Below, piece by piece: positions 19,898-28,128 of a stretch of DNA of 64,000 nt. The notes beneath the pieces were generated by a model. The model did not search any database. It was not told the DNA's origin and saw nothing but the letters and a program-made list of their open reading frames with translations. The stretch comes from Candidatus Sulfotelmatobacter sp. GTDB taxonomy: Bacteria; Acidobacteriota; Terriglobia; Terriglobales; Acidobacteriaceae. The position numbers were made by a program, and so were the translations under genes. The stretch lies in NCBI GenBank assembly GCA_017883385.1, contig JADGNQ010000014.1, forward strand, positions 1-64,000. The letters are read 5' to 3'. How positions within the stretch are numbered: position 1 is the stretch's first letter; every line of letters begins with the position of its first letter.

Positions 19898-19989
19898 TGG
19901 GTATTCCGCGAACTAAGACGCCACTAGAACGGCGTACCTTTCTCTCCTCGCCCCCGCCTCATGCTATCCTCGCCTGAAGCGCGTTTCTC

Positions 19990-22308
19990 ATGCGGATTCT
20001 GACCCGCTACATCCTTCGTGAAGTGACCGCGCACGCCTTGATCGGGGCGGCGATCTTCACCTTCGTCCTGTTCACCCGCGACCTGGGACGCATTCTCGAA
20101 CTGGTGGTCCGCGCCAGCGCTCCTCTGCCGAGCGTTGCCGAAATTTTTTTCTACACCGTCCCGCTCGCGCTCACCTACACGCTGCCTATGAGCGTGCTGG
20201 TCGGAATTCTGATCGGCCTCAGTCGCCTCGCCGCCGACAGCGAAATCACCGCCATGCGCGCCAGCGGGATGGGCGTCTGGAGCTTCCTGCGCGTGCTCTC
20301 GATTTTTGTCATTGCCGCGTGGCTCATGGCCTTGGCCAATGGGTTGTACATCGCCCCGCGTTCCCTGGCTGCCCTCGGCCACCTGGAAGACCGGCTCAAG
20401 GGCTCCCAGGTGTCATTCGAGATCCAGCCTCGAGTTTTCTATGAGGGATTCCCCAAAGTCGTCCTTTACGTGCAAGACGTAAAGAGCGCTCAGGGTGCGG
20501 CCGTGTGGAAGGGCGTGTTCATGGCCGATCTGAGCGACGCCTCCAATCCGCGCATCACCCTCGCTAAGGAAGGCATCGTCGTCAGTGAGGGGACGGACCG
20601 CCTGCACGTGCACCTGATCGACGGTTCGGCCCATGAAACCAATCCCAAAGATGTTGGCGACTACCACATTTCAACGTTTCAGCAGACCGACATTCCTATC
20701 GACCTACCATCCACGGAGAACAAGCCCGACGAGTCGCTTCCCGCGGGTCTCATGAATACCTGGGCTCTGCTGGAGAAGGCCACGCGCGTCGATCCCATCT
20801 CCGCCCGGTGGTATCTCATCGAGTTCCACCGTCGCTTTGCCTTGCCCACGGCGTGTCTGGTGCTCGCGCTGGTAGGAATCCCTTTGGGCCTCTCGTCCAA
20901 GAAGAGCGGCAAGTCCGGCGGATTCGTGCTGACGATCCTGCTGGTTTTTGTGTATTACGTGATTTCCCTGGTGGGAGTTTCGCTGGCGCGGCAAGGCAAG
21001 GTGTCCCCGTGGTTCGGAGCGTGGCTCGCCGATCTCGTCTTTCTGGCCTTGGGCCTGTTTCTGCTCTTGCGAGCCGAGAAACGTCCCTTTGAACTGGCCA
21101 CGTTCCGCTTTCTCTCGAAGCTAAGCCGCGCTTCGCAACAAGCGGCAGCCGCCCGCAGCCGCCGGGAAAATGCCTTCGAGCGCGCCTCCACGCGGCGCCG
21201 GGTCTTCAGCGCCAGCTTCCCCACCCTGCTCGATGACTACGTCCTGCGCGATTTCTTTGTCTATCTGGGGATGATCCTCTCCACCTTCCTCGTGCTGGTC
21301 ATCGTGTTCACCCTGTTCGAATTGCTGGGCGATATTTTGCGCAACCAGGTTCCGGCCACCGTGGTCGCGGAGTACTTGCTCAACGTCGCGCCCTATCTGC
21401 TGTACAACGTGGCTCCGCTGGTCATGCTGCTCAGCGTACTGGTTACCTTTGGCCTGATGCAGCGGTCCAACGAAATTACCGCGATCAAGGCCACCGGAAT
21501 CAGCATCTACCGTATCGTCACACCGGTGATCGTGGCGGCCGCCATAATGGCCGCAGCCCTGTTTCTCGCCGACCAGTTCTACCTGCCGCACACCAACAAG
21601 CGCCAGGAAGCGCTGCACAACCAGATCAAGGGCAAGCCTCCGCAAACCTACCTGCGCCCCGATCGCAAATGGATTTTCGGCCAGAACAATGACATCTACT
21701 ACTACCAGTTCTTCGATACCGACCGCGACCAGTTCGGCAATGTCACCGTCTTTCAACTCGATCGCGCCAGCTTCGCCATTACCCGCCGCATTCATGCCGA
21801 ACGGGCTCGTTGGAACGACAATCTGAACCGCTGGGTCTACGAGCAGGGCTGGGATCGCTCCCTCAACGTGTCGGCGATCGCTAACTATCGCCCGTTCGAA
21901 GTAGCAACGTTCCCCGAACTCCCGGAGACGCCGTCCTATTTCAAAAAGGAAGTAAAGCAGTACACCGAAATGAATTACGAAGAGCTGCGCCGCTATATCC
22001 GCGACTTACAACAAAGCGGGTTCGACGTGGTCCGCCTGCGCGTGCAACTCCACAAGAAGCTGTCTTATCCCCTCATCACGCTGATTATGGCCGTGCTGGC
22101 CGTTCCCTTCTCGTTGTCGACGGGCAAACGAGGAGCAATCACCGGAGTAGCCGTCGCTGTCGGTATCGCCGTCTTCTACACCGTGGTGTCGCGCTGGTTC
22201 GAGGCCATGGGAGACCTGAGCCAACTCCCGCCCGCCGTAGCAGCCTGGTCGCCGGACCTGATCTTCATGCTGGTGGGTGGATACTTGATCTTGAAAGTGC
22301 CGACCTAG
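19990..22308 (+). CDS. LptF-LptG fusion, LPS export permease
   Basis: 772 residues, twice the length of LptF or LptG (about 360 each). Residues 1-375 are one YjgP/YjgQ unit (MRILTRYILREVTAHALIGA, RLAADSEITAMRASG, C-terminal helices ending VFLALGLFLLLRA). A basic linker of about 40 residues follows, then a second unit from about 413 (LDDYVLRDFFVYLG, GLMQRSNEITAIKATG, final helices YTVVSRWFEAMG). Both coupling-helix motifs (EITAM.ASG and EITAIKATG) are intact, so both halves can contact the LptB ATPase. It would replace the LptFG heterodimer of the LPS transporter. Fusion in one ORF is seen directly; the function is from the family. Confidence 0.93.
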   Translation: MRILTRYILREVTAHALIGAAIFTFVLFTRDLGRILELVVRASAPLPSVAEIFFYTVPLALTYTLPMSVLVGILIGLSRLAADSEITAMRASGMGVWSFLRVLSIFVIAAWLMALANGLYIAPRSLAALGHLEDRLKGSQVSFEIQPRVFYEGFPKVVLYVQDVKSAQGAAVWKGVFMADLSDASNPRITLAKEGIVVSEGTDRLHVHLIDGSAHETNPKDVGDYHISTFQQTDIPIDLPSTENKPDESLPAGLMNTWALLEKATRVDPISARWYLIEFHRRFALPTACLVLALVGIPLGLSSKKSGKSGGFVLTILLVFVYYVISLVGVSLARQGKVSPWFGAWLADLVFLALGLFLLLRAEKRPFELATFRFLSKLSRASQQAAAARSRRENAFERASTRRRVFSASFPTLLDDYVLRDFFVYLGMILSTFLVLVIVFTLFELLGDILRNQVPATVVAEYLLNVAPYLLYNVAPLVMLLSVLVTFGLMQRSNEITAIKATGISIYRIVTPVIVAAAIMAAALFLADQFYLPHTNKRQEALHNQIKGKPPQTYLRPDRKWIFGQNNDIYYYQFFDTDRDQFGNVTVFQLDRASFAITRRIHAERARWNDNLNRWVYEQGWDRSLNVSAIANYRPFEVATFPELPETPSYFKKEVKQYTEMNYEELRRYIRDLQQSGFDVVRLRVQLHKKLSYPLITLIMAVLAVPFSLSTGKRGAITGVAVAVGIAVFYTVVSRWFEAMGDLSQLPPAVAAWSPDLIFMLVGGYLILKVPT

Positions 22309-22712
22309 AAAAGGGCAGTGGTTAGTGACTAGAAACGCCCAGAACGTCTAAAGGCGTACCACGGGGATTGCCGTGTAATGAATCCGGGAAGGGCCGACTT
22401 CGAGAAGCTACAGAAAAAGAACGCAAACGCGTGTACAACCAACGCAAACGCGTGCACAACCGTGGAAGAGCTGCGTTTCGAGCGCCGCGTAAAGCGACCA
22501 AATATCGACAGGGCTTTAGAGTGTGCGTGAGCACCAGATTTCTAGATGAGCGATGGTGTGAAACTGCCGAAATCCAGCCGCGAAGCGGCGACATGTGAAA
22601 GCCCGGCACGGAAGTGCCGGGTCAGAGTGGAAAAAGCACGCGAGTCCCGTAGGGACGACACCGGTTCTCACCCACACTCTTTACCCCCTGAAGTTCGCTC
22701 GCTCACTCCGCG
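22309..22712. repeat. 404-bp intergenic cluster of short palindromes and a 21-bp tandem repeat
   Basis: No credible gene. Contents: a 21-bp tandem duplication, AACGCAAACGCGTGTACAAC+C (22420-22440) and the same unit with one change (22441-22461); hairpins GCCGCGAAGCGGC (22577-22589) and CCCGGCAC-GGAA-GTGCCGGG (about 22602-22621); and the phrase GTCCCGTAGGGACGAC. These are typical of acidobacterial intergenic repeat mosaics (recollection). Confidence 0.7.
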
Positions 22713-23987
22713 CTACTTCACCGCCACGCCCCACGGATAGTTGTCCGTTGTGATCGCTGGCTGGGGCGAAAGTGAACCTGTGGCAGGTGTGATCGAATAC
22801 TGCGACAACGTCGCCCCAGTAAAGTTAGTCACGAAAAGCCAGCTGTCATCGGAGCGAATCGCAATGGACGTGGGTTTCGCTCCCGTCGCCACAACCGCCG
22901 GATTCCCTGGCGTCAGACTGCCCGAAACCGGGCTGATTCGAAAGACCGATAGCATGCTTGAGTCAGTGTCCACCACGTAGAGAGTATTGCCGAACGGATC
23001 CACGACCAATGGTCCCGGCCCGTTTGCGCCTCCGGAAATGCTGAACGGTGAGCCGGACACCGGAACCAGTGTGCCGTCCGCGGCAGGGCAGCTAGGTAGC
23101 AACACAGCACTGCAAATGGTGTAGGCGTTTACATTGTTCGACAGGTTATTGGCCACGTAGACGAAACGGTTGCACGGATCCACGGCAACACCGGAGGGTA
23201 CCGATTGGGCCGGAATAGACTTTACCTCGGTCTGCCCCGGCGGATTCTCCAAAGCACCGGATGATAGATCCACCCCAAATTCCCAAACTACATTGTTTAC
23301 CGAATCGGCGACATAAAGGAACTCTGATGTCGGTGGGTTATTGCCCGCGCCCGAACACACTGCGTTTTGCACTCCATTGAGGCCCAGGCTGGGGAAAACC
23401 GTAGGGGTTGCAGCCAGAGCCGCGAAATTTGGCGCCTGGAGCCCCGGTGGAAGATTGAACGTGAACGTTCCAGGCACCGCAGTCAAGGAGGCGCCGCTGC
23501 CAATCGCATAGACACAGACCCCGTATAGCGGGCTGCCCGGACAAGGTTCCGAATTCGGAGCTTGAGGGATCGAATTCAGGCCTTCCGCCACAAACAGAAA
23601 CTTGCCCGCAGCATCCATGAACAGGGCAACCGGAGTCACGTCCGCAACCGGCGACCCGACCGCCGTCAGGGTCCCATTGGAATTCACCTTGTACGCCGCG
23701 ATGGAACTGCCAACGATCACGTAGGCATATGCTCCGGCCGGGTCCAGCACCATAGCCGAAGGCGAGCCCGGAGTCGTGGGTGGGTTGCTGATTCCAGAGA
23801 TGTGGCCGCTGCCCAAATTGAAGCTAAAGGTCTGGATCACCGCCGAACCCTGACTGCCCACCAGCACCAGCCCGTCCGACGAGGCAGAGTACTTGGTCCC
23901 GCAAGCCACCAGCAAACCGATTGAAACCAGCACTACCACCCCGAGCAGCCACGCGAATCGTTTCGACATTCTCTGCTTGATCTCCAT
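22713..23987 (-). CDS. YVTN-type beta-propeller lipoprotein
   Basis: About 424 residues from the ATG at 23987; an alternative start is the ATG at 23969 (MSKRFAWLL). A lipoprotein signal is visible (WLLGVVVLVSIGLLVACG, Cys as acylation site). The rest consists of seven or so repeats with YVTN/lactonase-like blades (FLYVADSVNNVVWEFGVD, FVYVANNLSNNVNAYTI, WLFVTNFTGATLSQYSI). It resembles 6-phosphogluconolactonase-like propellers, but catalytic assignment is not justified. Probably on the periplasmic face of a membrane. Monocistronic, with repeat DNA downstream. Confidence 0.82.
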   Translation of the reverse strand: MEIKQRMSKRFAWLLGVVVLVSIGLLVACGTKYSASSDGLVLVGSQGSAVIQTFSFNLGSGHISGISNPPTTPGSPSAMVLDPAGAYAYVIVGSSIAAYKVNSNGTLTAVGSPVADVTPVALFMDAAGKFLFVAEGLNSIPQAPNSEPCPGSPLYGVCVYAIGSGASLTAVPGTFTFNLPPGLQAPNFAALAATPTVFPSLGLNGVQNAVCSGAGNNPPTSEFLYVADSVNNVVWEFGVDLSSGALENPPGQTEVKSIPAQSVPSGVAVDPCNRFVYVANNLSNNVNAYTICSAVLLPSCPAADGTLVPVSGSPFSISGGANGPGPLVVDPFGNTLYVVDTDSSMLSVFRISPVSGSLTPGNPAVVATGAKPTSIAIRSDDSWLFVTNFTGATLSQYSITPATGSLSPQPAITTDNYPWGVAVK

Positions 23988-24253
23988 ATTTTCGTGAGGT
24001 TTACGCGTGCACACACCCCCGGCCGCCCCGGGCCGGGTCCTCGCCAAGTGGAAAACGCGGGAAATTCTCAACCCATTTATGTATCAGGAAAGCGCGGGAA
24101 GAGCAAACTCCCACAAAGACTTATTGGAACCCTGGGAACGCCACGGAGTTGCCCGGTTTCCCAGCAGATCACAGTATACGAGAGCTTCGCTGGAGATGCC
24201 GAACATCAAAGAAGAAAGGGCCGAGGTCTGACGTCTTAGGTCTGAAGTCCGCC

Positions 24254-25666
24254 CTACGCTTCCTGCTCCGAGGGCACCGCCTCCGGCTGTTTCTTGATGC
24301 GTTGACCTCCCAAGATCAGCGGAAGCCGAATCTCCACGCGCAGGCCGCCCTCGGCGCGATTGAACGCAGCCACTCGCCCCCCATGGAAGCGGACAGCTCT
24401 CTCGGTAATGGCGAGGCCCAGGCCGACCCCTCCGGTAAGGCGTCCCCGGGCGTCATCCAGACGGTAGAACGGCTCGAAGAGCTTTCCCAGAGAATCTGGA
24501 GGAACACCCGGCCCGAAATCGCTGACCGTGAGCACGGCCTCCGGACCGCTGGCCCCTTCCTCACTCATCAGTACGATCTCGACCGACGTTCCTTCCTGGG
24601 TGTAGCGGATGGCATTGCGCACTACGTTCTCCACCGCACTGTGCAGCAGCGAATCGTTGCCCCGCACCCCCCAGTCGCCGTCGGGGATCACCGTGTGTAC
24701 GTGGCAGTGCCGCTCCTGCGCTTCAAACTCCGCATCCTCGGCGACGTTGGCCACCAACTCGCCCAGCGGCACCGGTGTCTGAGGCACGCGCTGTTCCCCG
24801 TCCTCCAGTCGCGCCAAGGTCAGAATCCTGCCGATCAGTTCGTTCAGGCGACTGGCCTCCAGTTCGATGCGATCCAGCATGTCGACGCTCTCCACGCCCG
24901 CCCGCTGCCGCGCCAGTCCCAATGCCACGTTCAAACGAGCCAGGGGTGAGCGAAGTTCATGCGAAATGTCATTCAGCAGACGCGACTGCGCCTTCACCAG
25001 CGTCTCCAGTCGCTCCGCCATCGCATCAAAATCGCGCATTAGGCTAGCGACCTCGTCCCGCCTCTTGGAGGCCGGAGCACCGGTGCGGGCCGTCAGATCG
25101 CCCGCCGCCAGCTTCTGAGTCGCGGCGCGCAACCGCACGATCGGCTTGGTCAAGAACCACGACAGGAAATAGCAGACCAACCCGGAGGAAAAAATGCCAA
25201 TGATCAGGCCCGGTATCGGCAGCCCGCGCGGACCAAAAAACACCCGCGGACCAGGTGGCAATCCCAACACGACGGTGTAGCGATGCTTGCCGTCTGCAGA
25301 AGCTCGCGAGTCGCGCTGCACCGGGGGCGCAGGGATGATGAATCCGTCGTGCGGGACGCGCGGTCCGCCTGCCGCCACACGGATCGCCCAGTCCGGTGCG
25401 GCACGATGCGAAACCTCCACTCCCTGCTCGTCAAACAGATAGGCGCGCACATGCTGCGTCGCTTCCAGGTTTTCCAAGTACTGCCGCAGTTGAGCTTCGC
25501 TGCCCTCTTCGTAAGCAGTCACCGCGTCGTTCAGGACCGTGGTGCGGAGACCTTCCCAGGTGGAGGAGCGCGGCCGGAACGCCACGGTGACCACGATGGC
25601 GAGCACCACGAACAGCGCCTGCGCCATCCAGAACGACAGAAAAATTCGGAGAAACAGGCTCTTCAT
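24254..25666 (-). CDS. CpxA/EnvZ-type sensor histidine kinase
   Basis: 470 residues. Membrane helix at about 8-30, periplasmic sensor of about 130 residues, second helix near 165-190, HAMP domain (KPIVRLRAATQKLAAGDLTAR), H-box NDISHELRSPLARL (His about 234), N-box NVVRNAIRYT, G1 DFGPGVP, and G2 GGVGLGLAI. Together with the regulator just upstream (25919-26623) and the Spy/CpxP-like gene divergent from that, it forms a Cpx-like envelope-stress module. In CpxA the periplasmic part is held inactive by CpxP; whether that holds here is inference. The two signalling genes are separated by about 250 bp of repeats. Confidence 0.93.
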   Translation of the reverse strand: MKSLFLRIFLSFWMAQALFVVLAIVVTVAFRPRSSTWEGLRTTVLNDAVTAYEEGSEAQLRQYLENLEATQHVRAYLFDEQGVEVSHRAAPDWAIRVAAGGPRVPHDGFIIPAPPVQRDSRASADGKHRYTVVLGLPPGPRVFFGPRGLPIPGLIIGIFSSGLVCYFLSWFLTKPIVRLRAATQKLAAGDLTARTGAPASKRRDEVASLMRDFDAMAERLETLVKAQSRLLNDISHELRSPLARLNVALGLARQRAGVESVDMLDRIELEASRLNELIGRILTLARLEDGEQRVPQTPVPLGELVANVAEDAEFEAQERHCHVHTVIPDGDWGVRGNDSLLHSAVENVVRNAIRYTQEGTSVEIVLMSEEGASGPEAVLTVSDFGPGVPPDSLGKLFEPFYRLDDARGRLTGGVGLGLAITERAVRFHGGRVAAFNRAEGGLRVEIRLPLILGGQRIKKQPEAVPSEQEA

Positions 25667-25685
25667 GCTGGACTCTTCAATCTCT

Positions 25686-25849
25686 GAAAAAACTCAAGAT
25701 TCGTATCAGGGCATCGCTTCAGCGACGCCGCACGTGCCCCAGGATATAGAATCCGCTTCACAGGTTGCGAAAAAACGCCCGATTCGTATCAGGCTATGCC
25801 TTCAGGCATAGCGTAAATGCTGGCGAATCAATCACGCCTTCAGGCGCTG
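25686..25849 (+). repeat. Dispersed repeats between kinase and regulator genes
   Basis: Two direct copies (25686-25730 and 25769-25813, period 83 bp) start GAAAAAAC, then five or so variable bases and GATTCGTATCAGG, followed by a palindromic core: GCATCGCTTCAGCGACGCCG in the first, CTATGCCTTCAGGCATAGCG in the second. A second module, CACGCCTTCAGGCGCTG, is at 25833-25849. The second copy plus module 2 matches the element inside the GT39 gene. Confidence 0.85.
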
Positions 25850-25918
25850 CCCACGCGGCATGCGACTTCTTCCGCAACCTCTTCAGCCGCTGCGGATGGA
25901 CTCCATCGCGCAAACACT

Positions 25919-26623
25919 CTAGACCTTAGCCTTCTCTCTCGGACGGGCAAAGATGTAGCCTACACCACGCACCGTCTTAATATGTTCGTCGCTGTCCGTG
26001 TCGCCTAATTTCTTGCGCACCTTGCTGACGTGCATATCAATGCTGCGGTCAAAGGGAGAGAATTTGCGGCTGAGCACGGCGTTCACCAGTCGCTCCCGCG
26101 GCACCACGCGGCCAGCCTCGCGCAAGAGAACCTCGAGCAAATTAAACTCGACAGAAGTCAGATCCACCGGCTTGCCATCGAGACGAACCGTGCGGGTCGC
26201 GGGATCGAGTTCCACTTCGCCGACTCGGACAATATCGGGCGCGGCAGGCAGCGCGCCATCCGCATGGGTGCGCCGCAGGACAGCCCGGATACGCGCCACC
26301 AGTTCCCGCGGATTAAACGGTTTGGGGAGATAGTCGTCGGCGCCGATCTCCAGGCCCACAATGCGGTCTACATCTTCTCCTCGTGCCGTCAGCAACAGGA
26401 CCGGCAGCCGCGAGGTAGCACGGATTCTGCGCAATACCTCAAATCCGTTGATGCCCGGCAACATTACATCGAGAACCGCGAGCAAGTACTCGCCAGTCGT
26501 AGCCTTTTTAAGGCCGCTCTCGCCATCGTGCACGCATTCGATGGTGAAACCCTCGGCCTGAAGATATTCTCCGACCAGGTGGCAGAGTTCCACGTCATCG
26601 TCAATCACTAAAATTCGTTCCAT
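25919..26623 (-). CDS. CpxR/OmpR-family response regulator
   Basis: 234 residues from the ATG at 26623 (MERILVIDDD); upstream in-frame ATGs at about 26632-26635 are possible. Receiver domain with acidic pocket (DDD at 8-10), phospho-acceptor Asp52 in VLDVMLPG, and the conserved Lys in LPKPF near 102. C-terminal winged helix (about 135-228) of the OmpR/PhoB class: RTVRLDGKPVDLTSVEFNLL, then the recognition helix in SIDMHVSKVRKKLGD, and RGVGYIF. It should bind the TTGAC/TTTAC half-sites at 26662-26676 and 26719-26754 next door and control both its own operon and the Spy/CpxP-like gene (inference). Confidence 0.94.
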   Translation of the reverse strand: MERILVIDDDVELCHLVGEYLQAEGFTIECVHDGESGLKKATTGEYLLAVLDVMLPGINGFEVLRRIRATSRLPVLLLTARGEDVDRIVGLEIGADDYLPKPFNPRELVARIRAVLRRTHADGALPAAPDIVRVGEVELDPATRTVRLDGKPVDLTSVEFNLLEVLLREAGRVVPRERLVNAVLSRKFSPFDRSIDMHVSKVRKKLGDTDSDEHIKTVRGVGYIFARPREKAKV

Positions 26624-26661
26624 CGCTGACATCATTGTGCACCCATGCAAAACGATTCGTA

Positions 26662-26676
26662 GTAAAGAATTGTCAA
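26662..26676 (-). promoter_or_regulatory. Putative CpxR-like box facing the regulator gene
   Basis: Read on the minus strand: TTGAC-N5-TTTAC (plus strand GTAAAGAATTGTCAA). It lies 39-53 bp upstream of the regulator's ATG, a position suited to autoregulation. It closely parallels the E. coli CpxR box GTAAA-N5-GTAAA. Confidence 0.6.
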
Positions 26677-26718
26677 ACCAGATACGGCAGGAACCGTGGT
26701 TGCCGGAATCGGATGCGT

Positions 26719-26754
26719 TTGACAAAACTTTACTCCGGTTGACCGACTCTTTAC
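26719..26754 (+). promoter_or_regulatory. Putative four-half-site operator for the Spy/CpxP-like gene
   Basis: Half-sites TTGAC (26719), TTTAC (26729), TTGAC (26739), TTTAC (26750) in direct orientation with 10, 10 and 11 bp steps, the helical period used by OmpR-family dimers. A possible -10, TATCAG, is at 26781-26786 with no good -35, consistent with an activator-dependent promoter. Confidence 0.6.
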
Positions 26755-26836
26755 CGCCTTTTCTCGTCCGTTCGTGTTCCTATCAGTGTAAGCAAAGTTC
26801 TCGGACCTCCGGGAAGAACCCTATTAGGAGTAATCG

Positions 26837-27346
26837 ATGAAATCGATTCGTTTTCGCGTCCTGATTGCTGCCTTGGCCGTGTTGCTCGGCACAGCCATCG
26901 CCAAGTCACAGACAGCTGCTGCTGATGCGCCTCCGCCTCCACCTATGCATGGCCACGGTCATGAATTCGGTATGGGCGGGCACATGATGGAGTTTTTCGC
27001 TGACTATCTGAACCTAAGCGACGCCCAGCAGACGCAGATGAAAGCCATCATGCAGAAAGAGCATGCGTCCCTGAAACCCTTGATGCAGCAAATGCGCCAG
27101 TCCGACCAGCAGCTTCACCAGTACGAGGAAGGCGCGTTCGACGAAGCCAAGGTTCGGACCATCGCCGCGCAGCAGGCCCAGACTCACGTGGAACTCACGG
27201 TCGCGCAGACGCGCATTCACAACGAACTGTTCCAGGTGCTGACGCCTGACCAACAGGCCAAGATGAAGGAGTTTGAGGCCAACCGTGAAGCCCGCATGCA
27301 GAAGCATATGCAGCAGGCGCCGCCCGCTCCTCCAGAGGAACAATAG
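26837..27346 (+). CDS. Spy/CpxP-family periplasmic protein (LTxxQ)
   Basis: 169 residues; AGGAG six bases before the ATG. Signal peptide MKSIRFRVLIAALAVLLGTA then IAKSQ. A His/Gly/Met-rich stretch (HGHGHEFGMGGHMM) follows, then two LTxxQ-like motifs, LSDAQQ near 60 and LTPDQQAKMKEF near 135, in an all-helical chain, as in CpxP, Spy and their relatives. In E. coli these proteins damp the Cpx response or act as periplasmic chaperones. The His-rich N-terminus may bind metal. Divergent from the CpxR-like regulator, exactly the cpxP-cpxRA arrangement of enterobacteria. Confidence 0.9.
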   Translation: MKSIRFRVLIAALAVLLGTAIAKSQTAAADAPPPPPMHGHGHEFGMGGHMMEFFADYLNLSDAQQTQMKAIMQKEHASLKPLMQQMRQSDQQLHQYEEGAFDEAKVRTIAAQQAQTHVELTVAQTRIHNELFQVLTPDQQAKMKEFEANREARMQKHMQQAPPAPPEEQ

Positions 27347-27359
27347 TCTTGAGGGGGTA

Positions 27360-27426
27360 GAACTCTCCTGAGGAGAGTTCGTTGTCCACGGCGCGAGGCT
27401 GAACTGATCTGTTCCCACCTCGCGCC
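27360..27426. other. Two hairpins after the Spy/CpxP-like gene
   Basis: GAACTCTCC-TGA-GGAGAGTTC (27360-27380, 9-bp stem) and GGCGCGAGG...CCTCGCGCC (27390-27398 with 27418-27426, 9-bp stem, 19-nt loop). Neither has a T run. They could act as transcript-end or attenuation structures before the next small gene. Confidence 0.5.
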
Positions 27427-27451
27427 GCGCTCAGAGAGGAAATCCACGCTG

Positions 27452-27634
27452 ATGAATGATTCGTATCTGTTCGACGCCGGATGGCTATTCTTCGCGGCAT
27501 GGAGCGTCGTCGTCGCCGCCGTCAGCGTGGAGGCCTTCCGGAGGGATTTCTTTCCCCGCGCGAGGCTTGAACTGGCGCAGCAGGAACAAGCCCGAGAATC
27601 GGCAACCCACCCCGCCGAACCTGATCTTAGCTAG
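27452..27634 (+). CDS. Small single-helix membrane protein
   Basis: 60 residues from an ATG; an AGAGG lies about 12 bases upstream, further than ideal. One hydrophobic helix (LFFAAWSVVVAAVSVEAF) follows a short N-terminus, then a basic/acidic tail. It is 105 bp after the Spy/CpxP-like gene on the same strand, so it could be part of the same stress regulon. No family recognised; a chance reading frame is not excluded. Confidence 0.4.
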   Translation: MNDSYLFDAGWLFFAAWSVVVAAVSVEAFRRDFFPRARLELAQQEQARESATHPAEPDLS

Positions 27635-28128
27635 CGGTGAGAAGGCAGCCGCAGGATCGCCTGCTGGCCTCCGTGTCCTCTGTGCCCTCCGTGGTTTAGC
27701 CGTTCTTCGTGACTAAGGATCTGGTATTTCCACAGCACACGCGCAGCTCGTGTGACATCCAACCTTGACCTCAACTGGAAGAGAGCAGATCATTGCCAAG
27801 GCGATAGCGGTATACTCCGAGCCTCCGAAGAAGGCCCTAAGCTATTTGTTATCAATATTTTGACCTGTAACCCATTGCGGCTCAAGATTTTGCAGACCAT
27901 TTTTGCAGACCCCGCGCCAGTCAAGCCTTTCAAGGGGTAGGGGGGAGGGGGGGGTACCAGCCCCAAGCCCAGTTTCCCCGAAAGGGACCTGCCTTGAATC
28001 TTGGCACCTGAGGCCGACTCGATGCCTTTTTTTCGGAAGATTTCCACAGCTTGAAGCAGAGATCAGACCGTGGCCGCGGAATCCGAAAGCTGCACCCAGC
28101 CTGCTAGAATTTCATCTACTGAATCTGC
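27635..28128. other. 494-bp intergenic region with repeats and a G-rich tract
   Basis: No credible gene. Contains a 'CTCCGTGTCCTCTGTGCCCT' type repeat (27666-27697), a direct repeat TTTTGCAGACC (27888-27898 and 27901-27911), and a run of guanines, GGGG-TA-GGGGGG-A-GGGGGGGG (27934-27954), that could fold as a G-quadruplex. The region leads into the ABC exporter gene. Confidence 0.6.
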
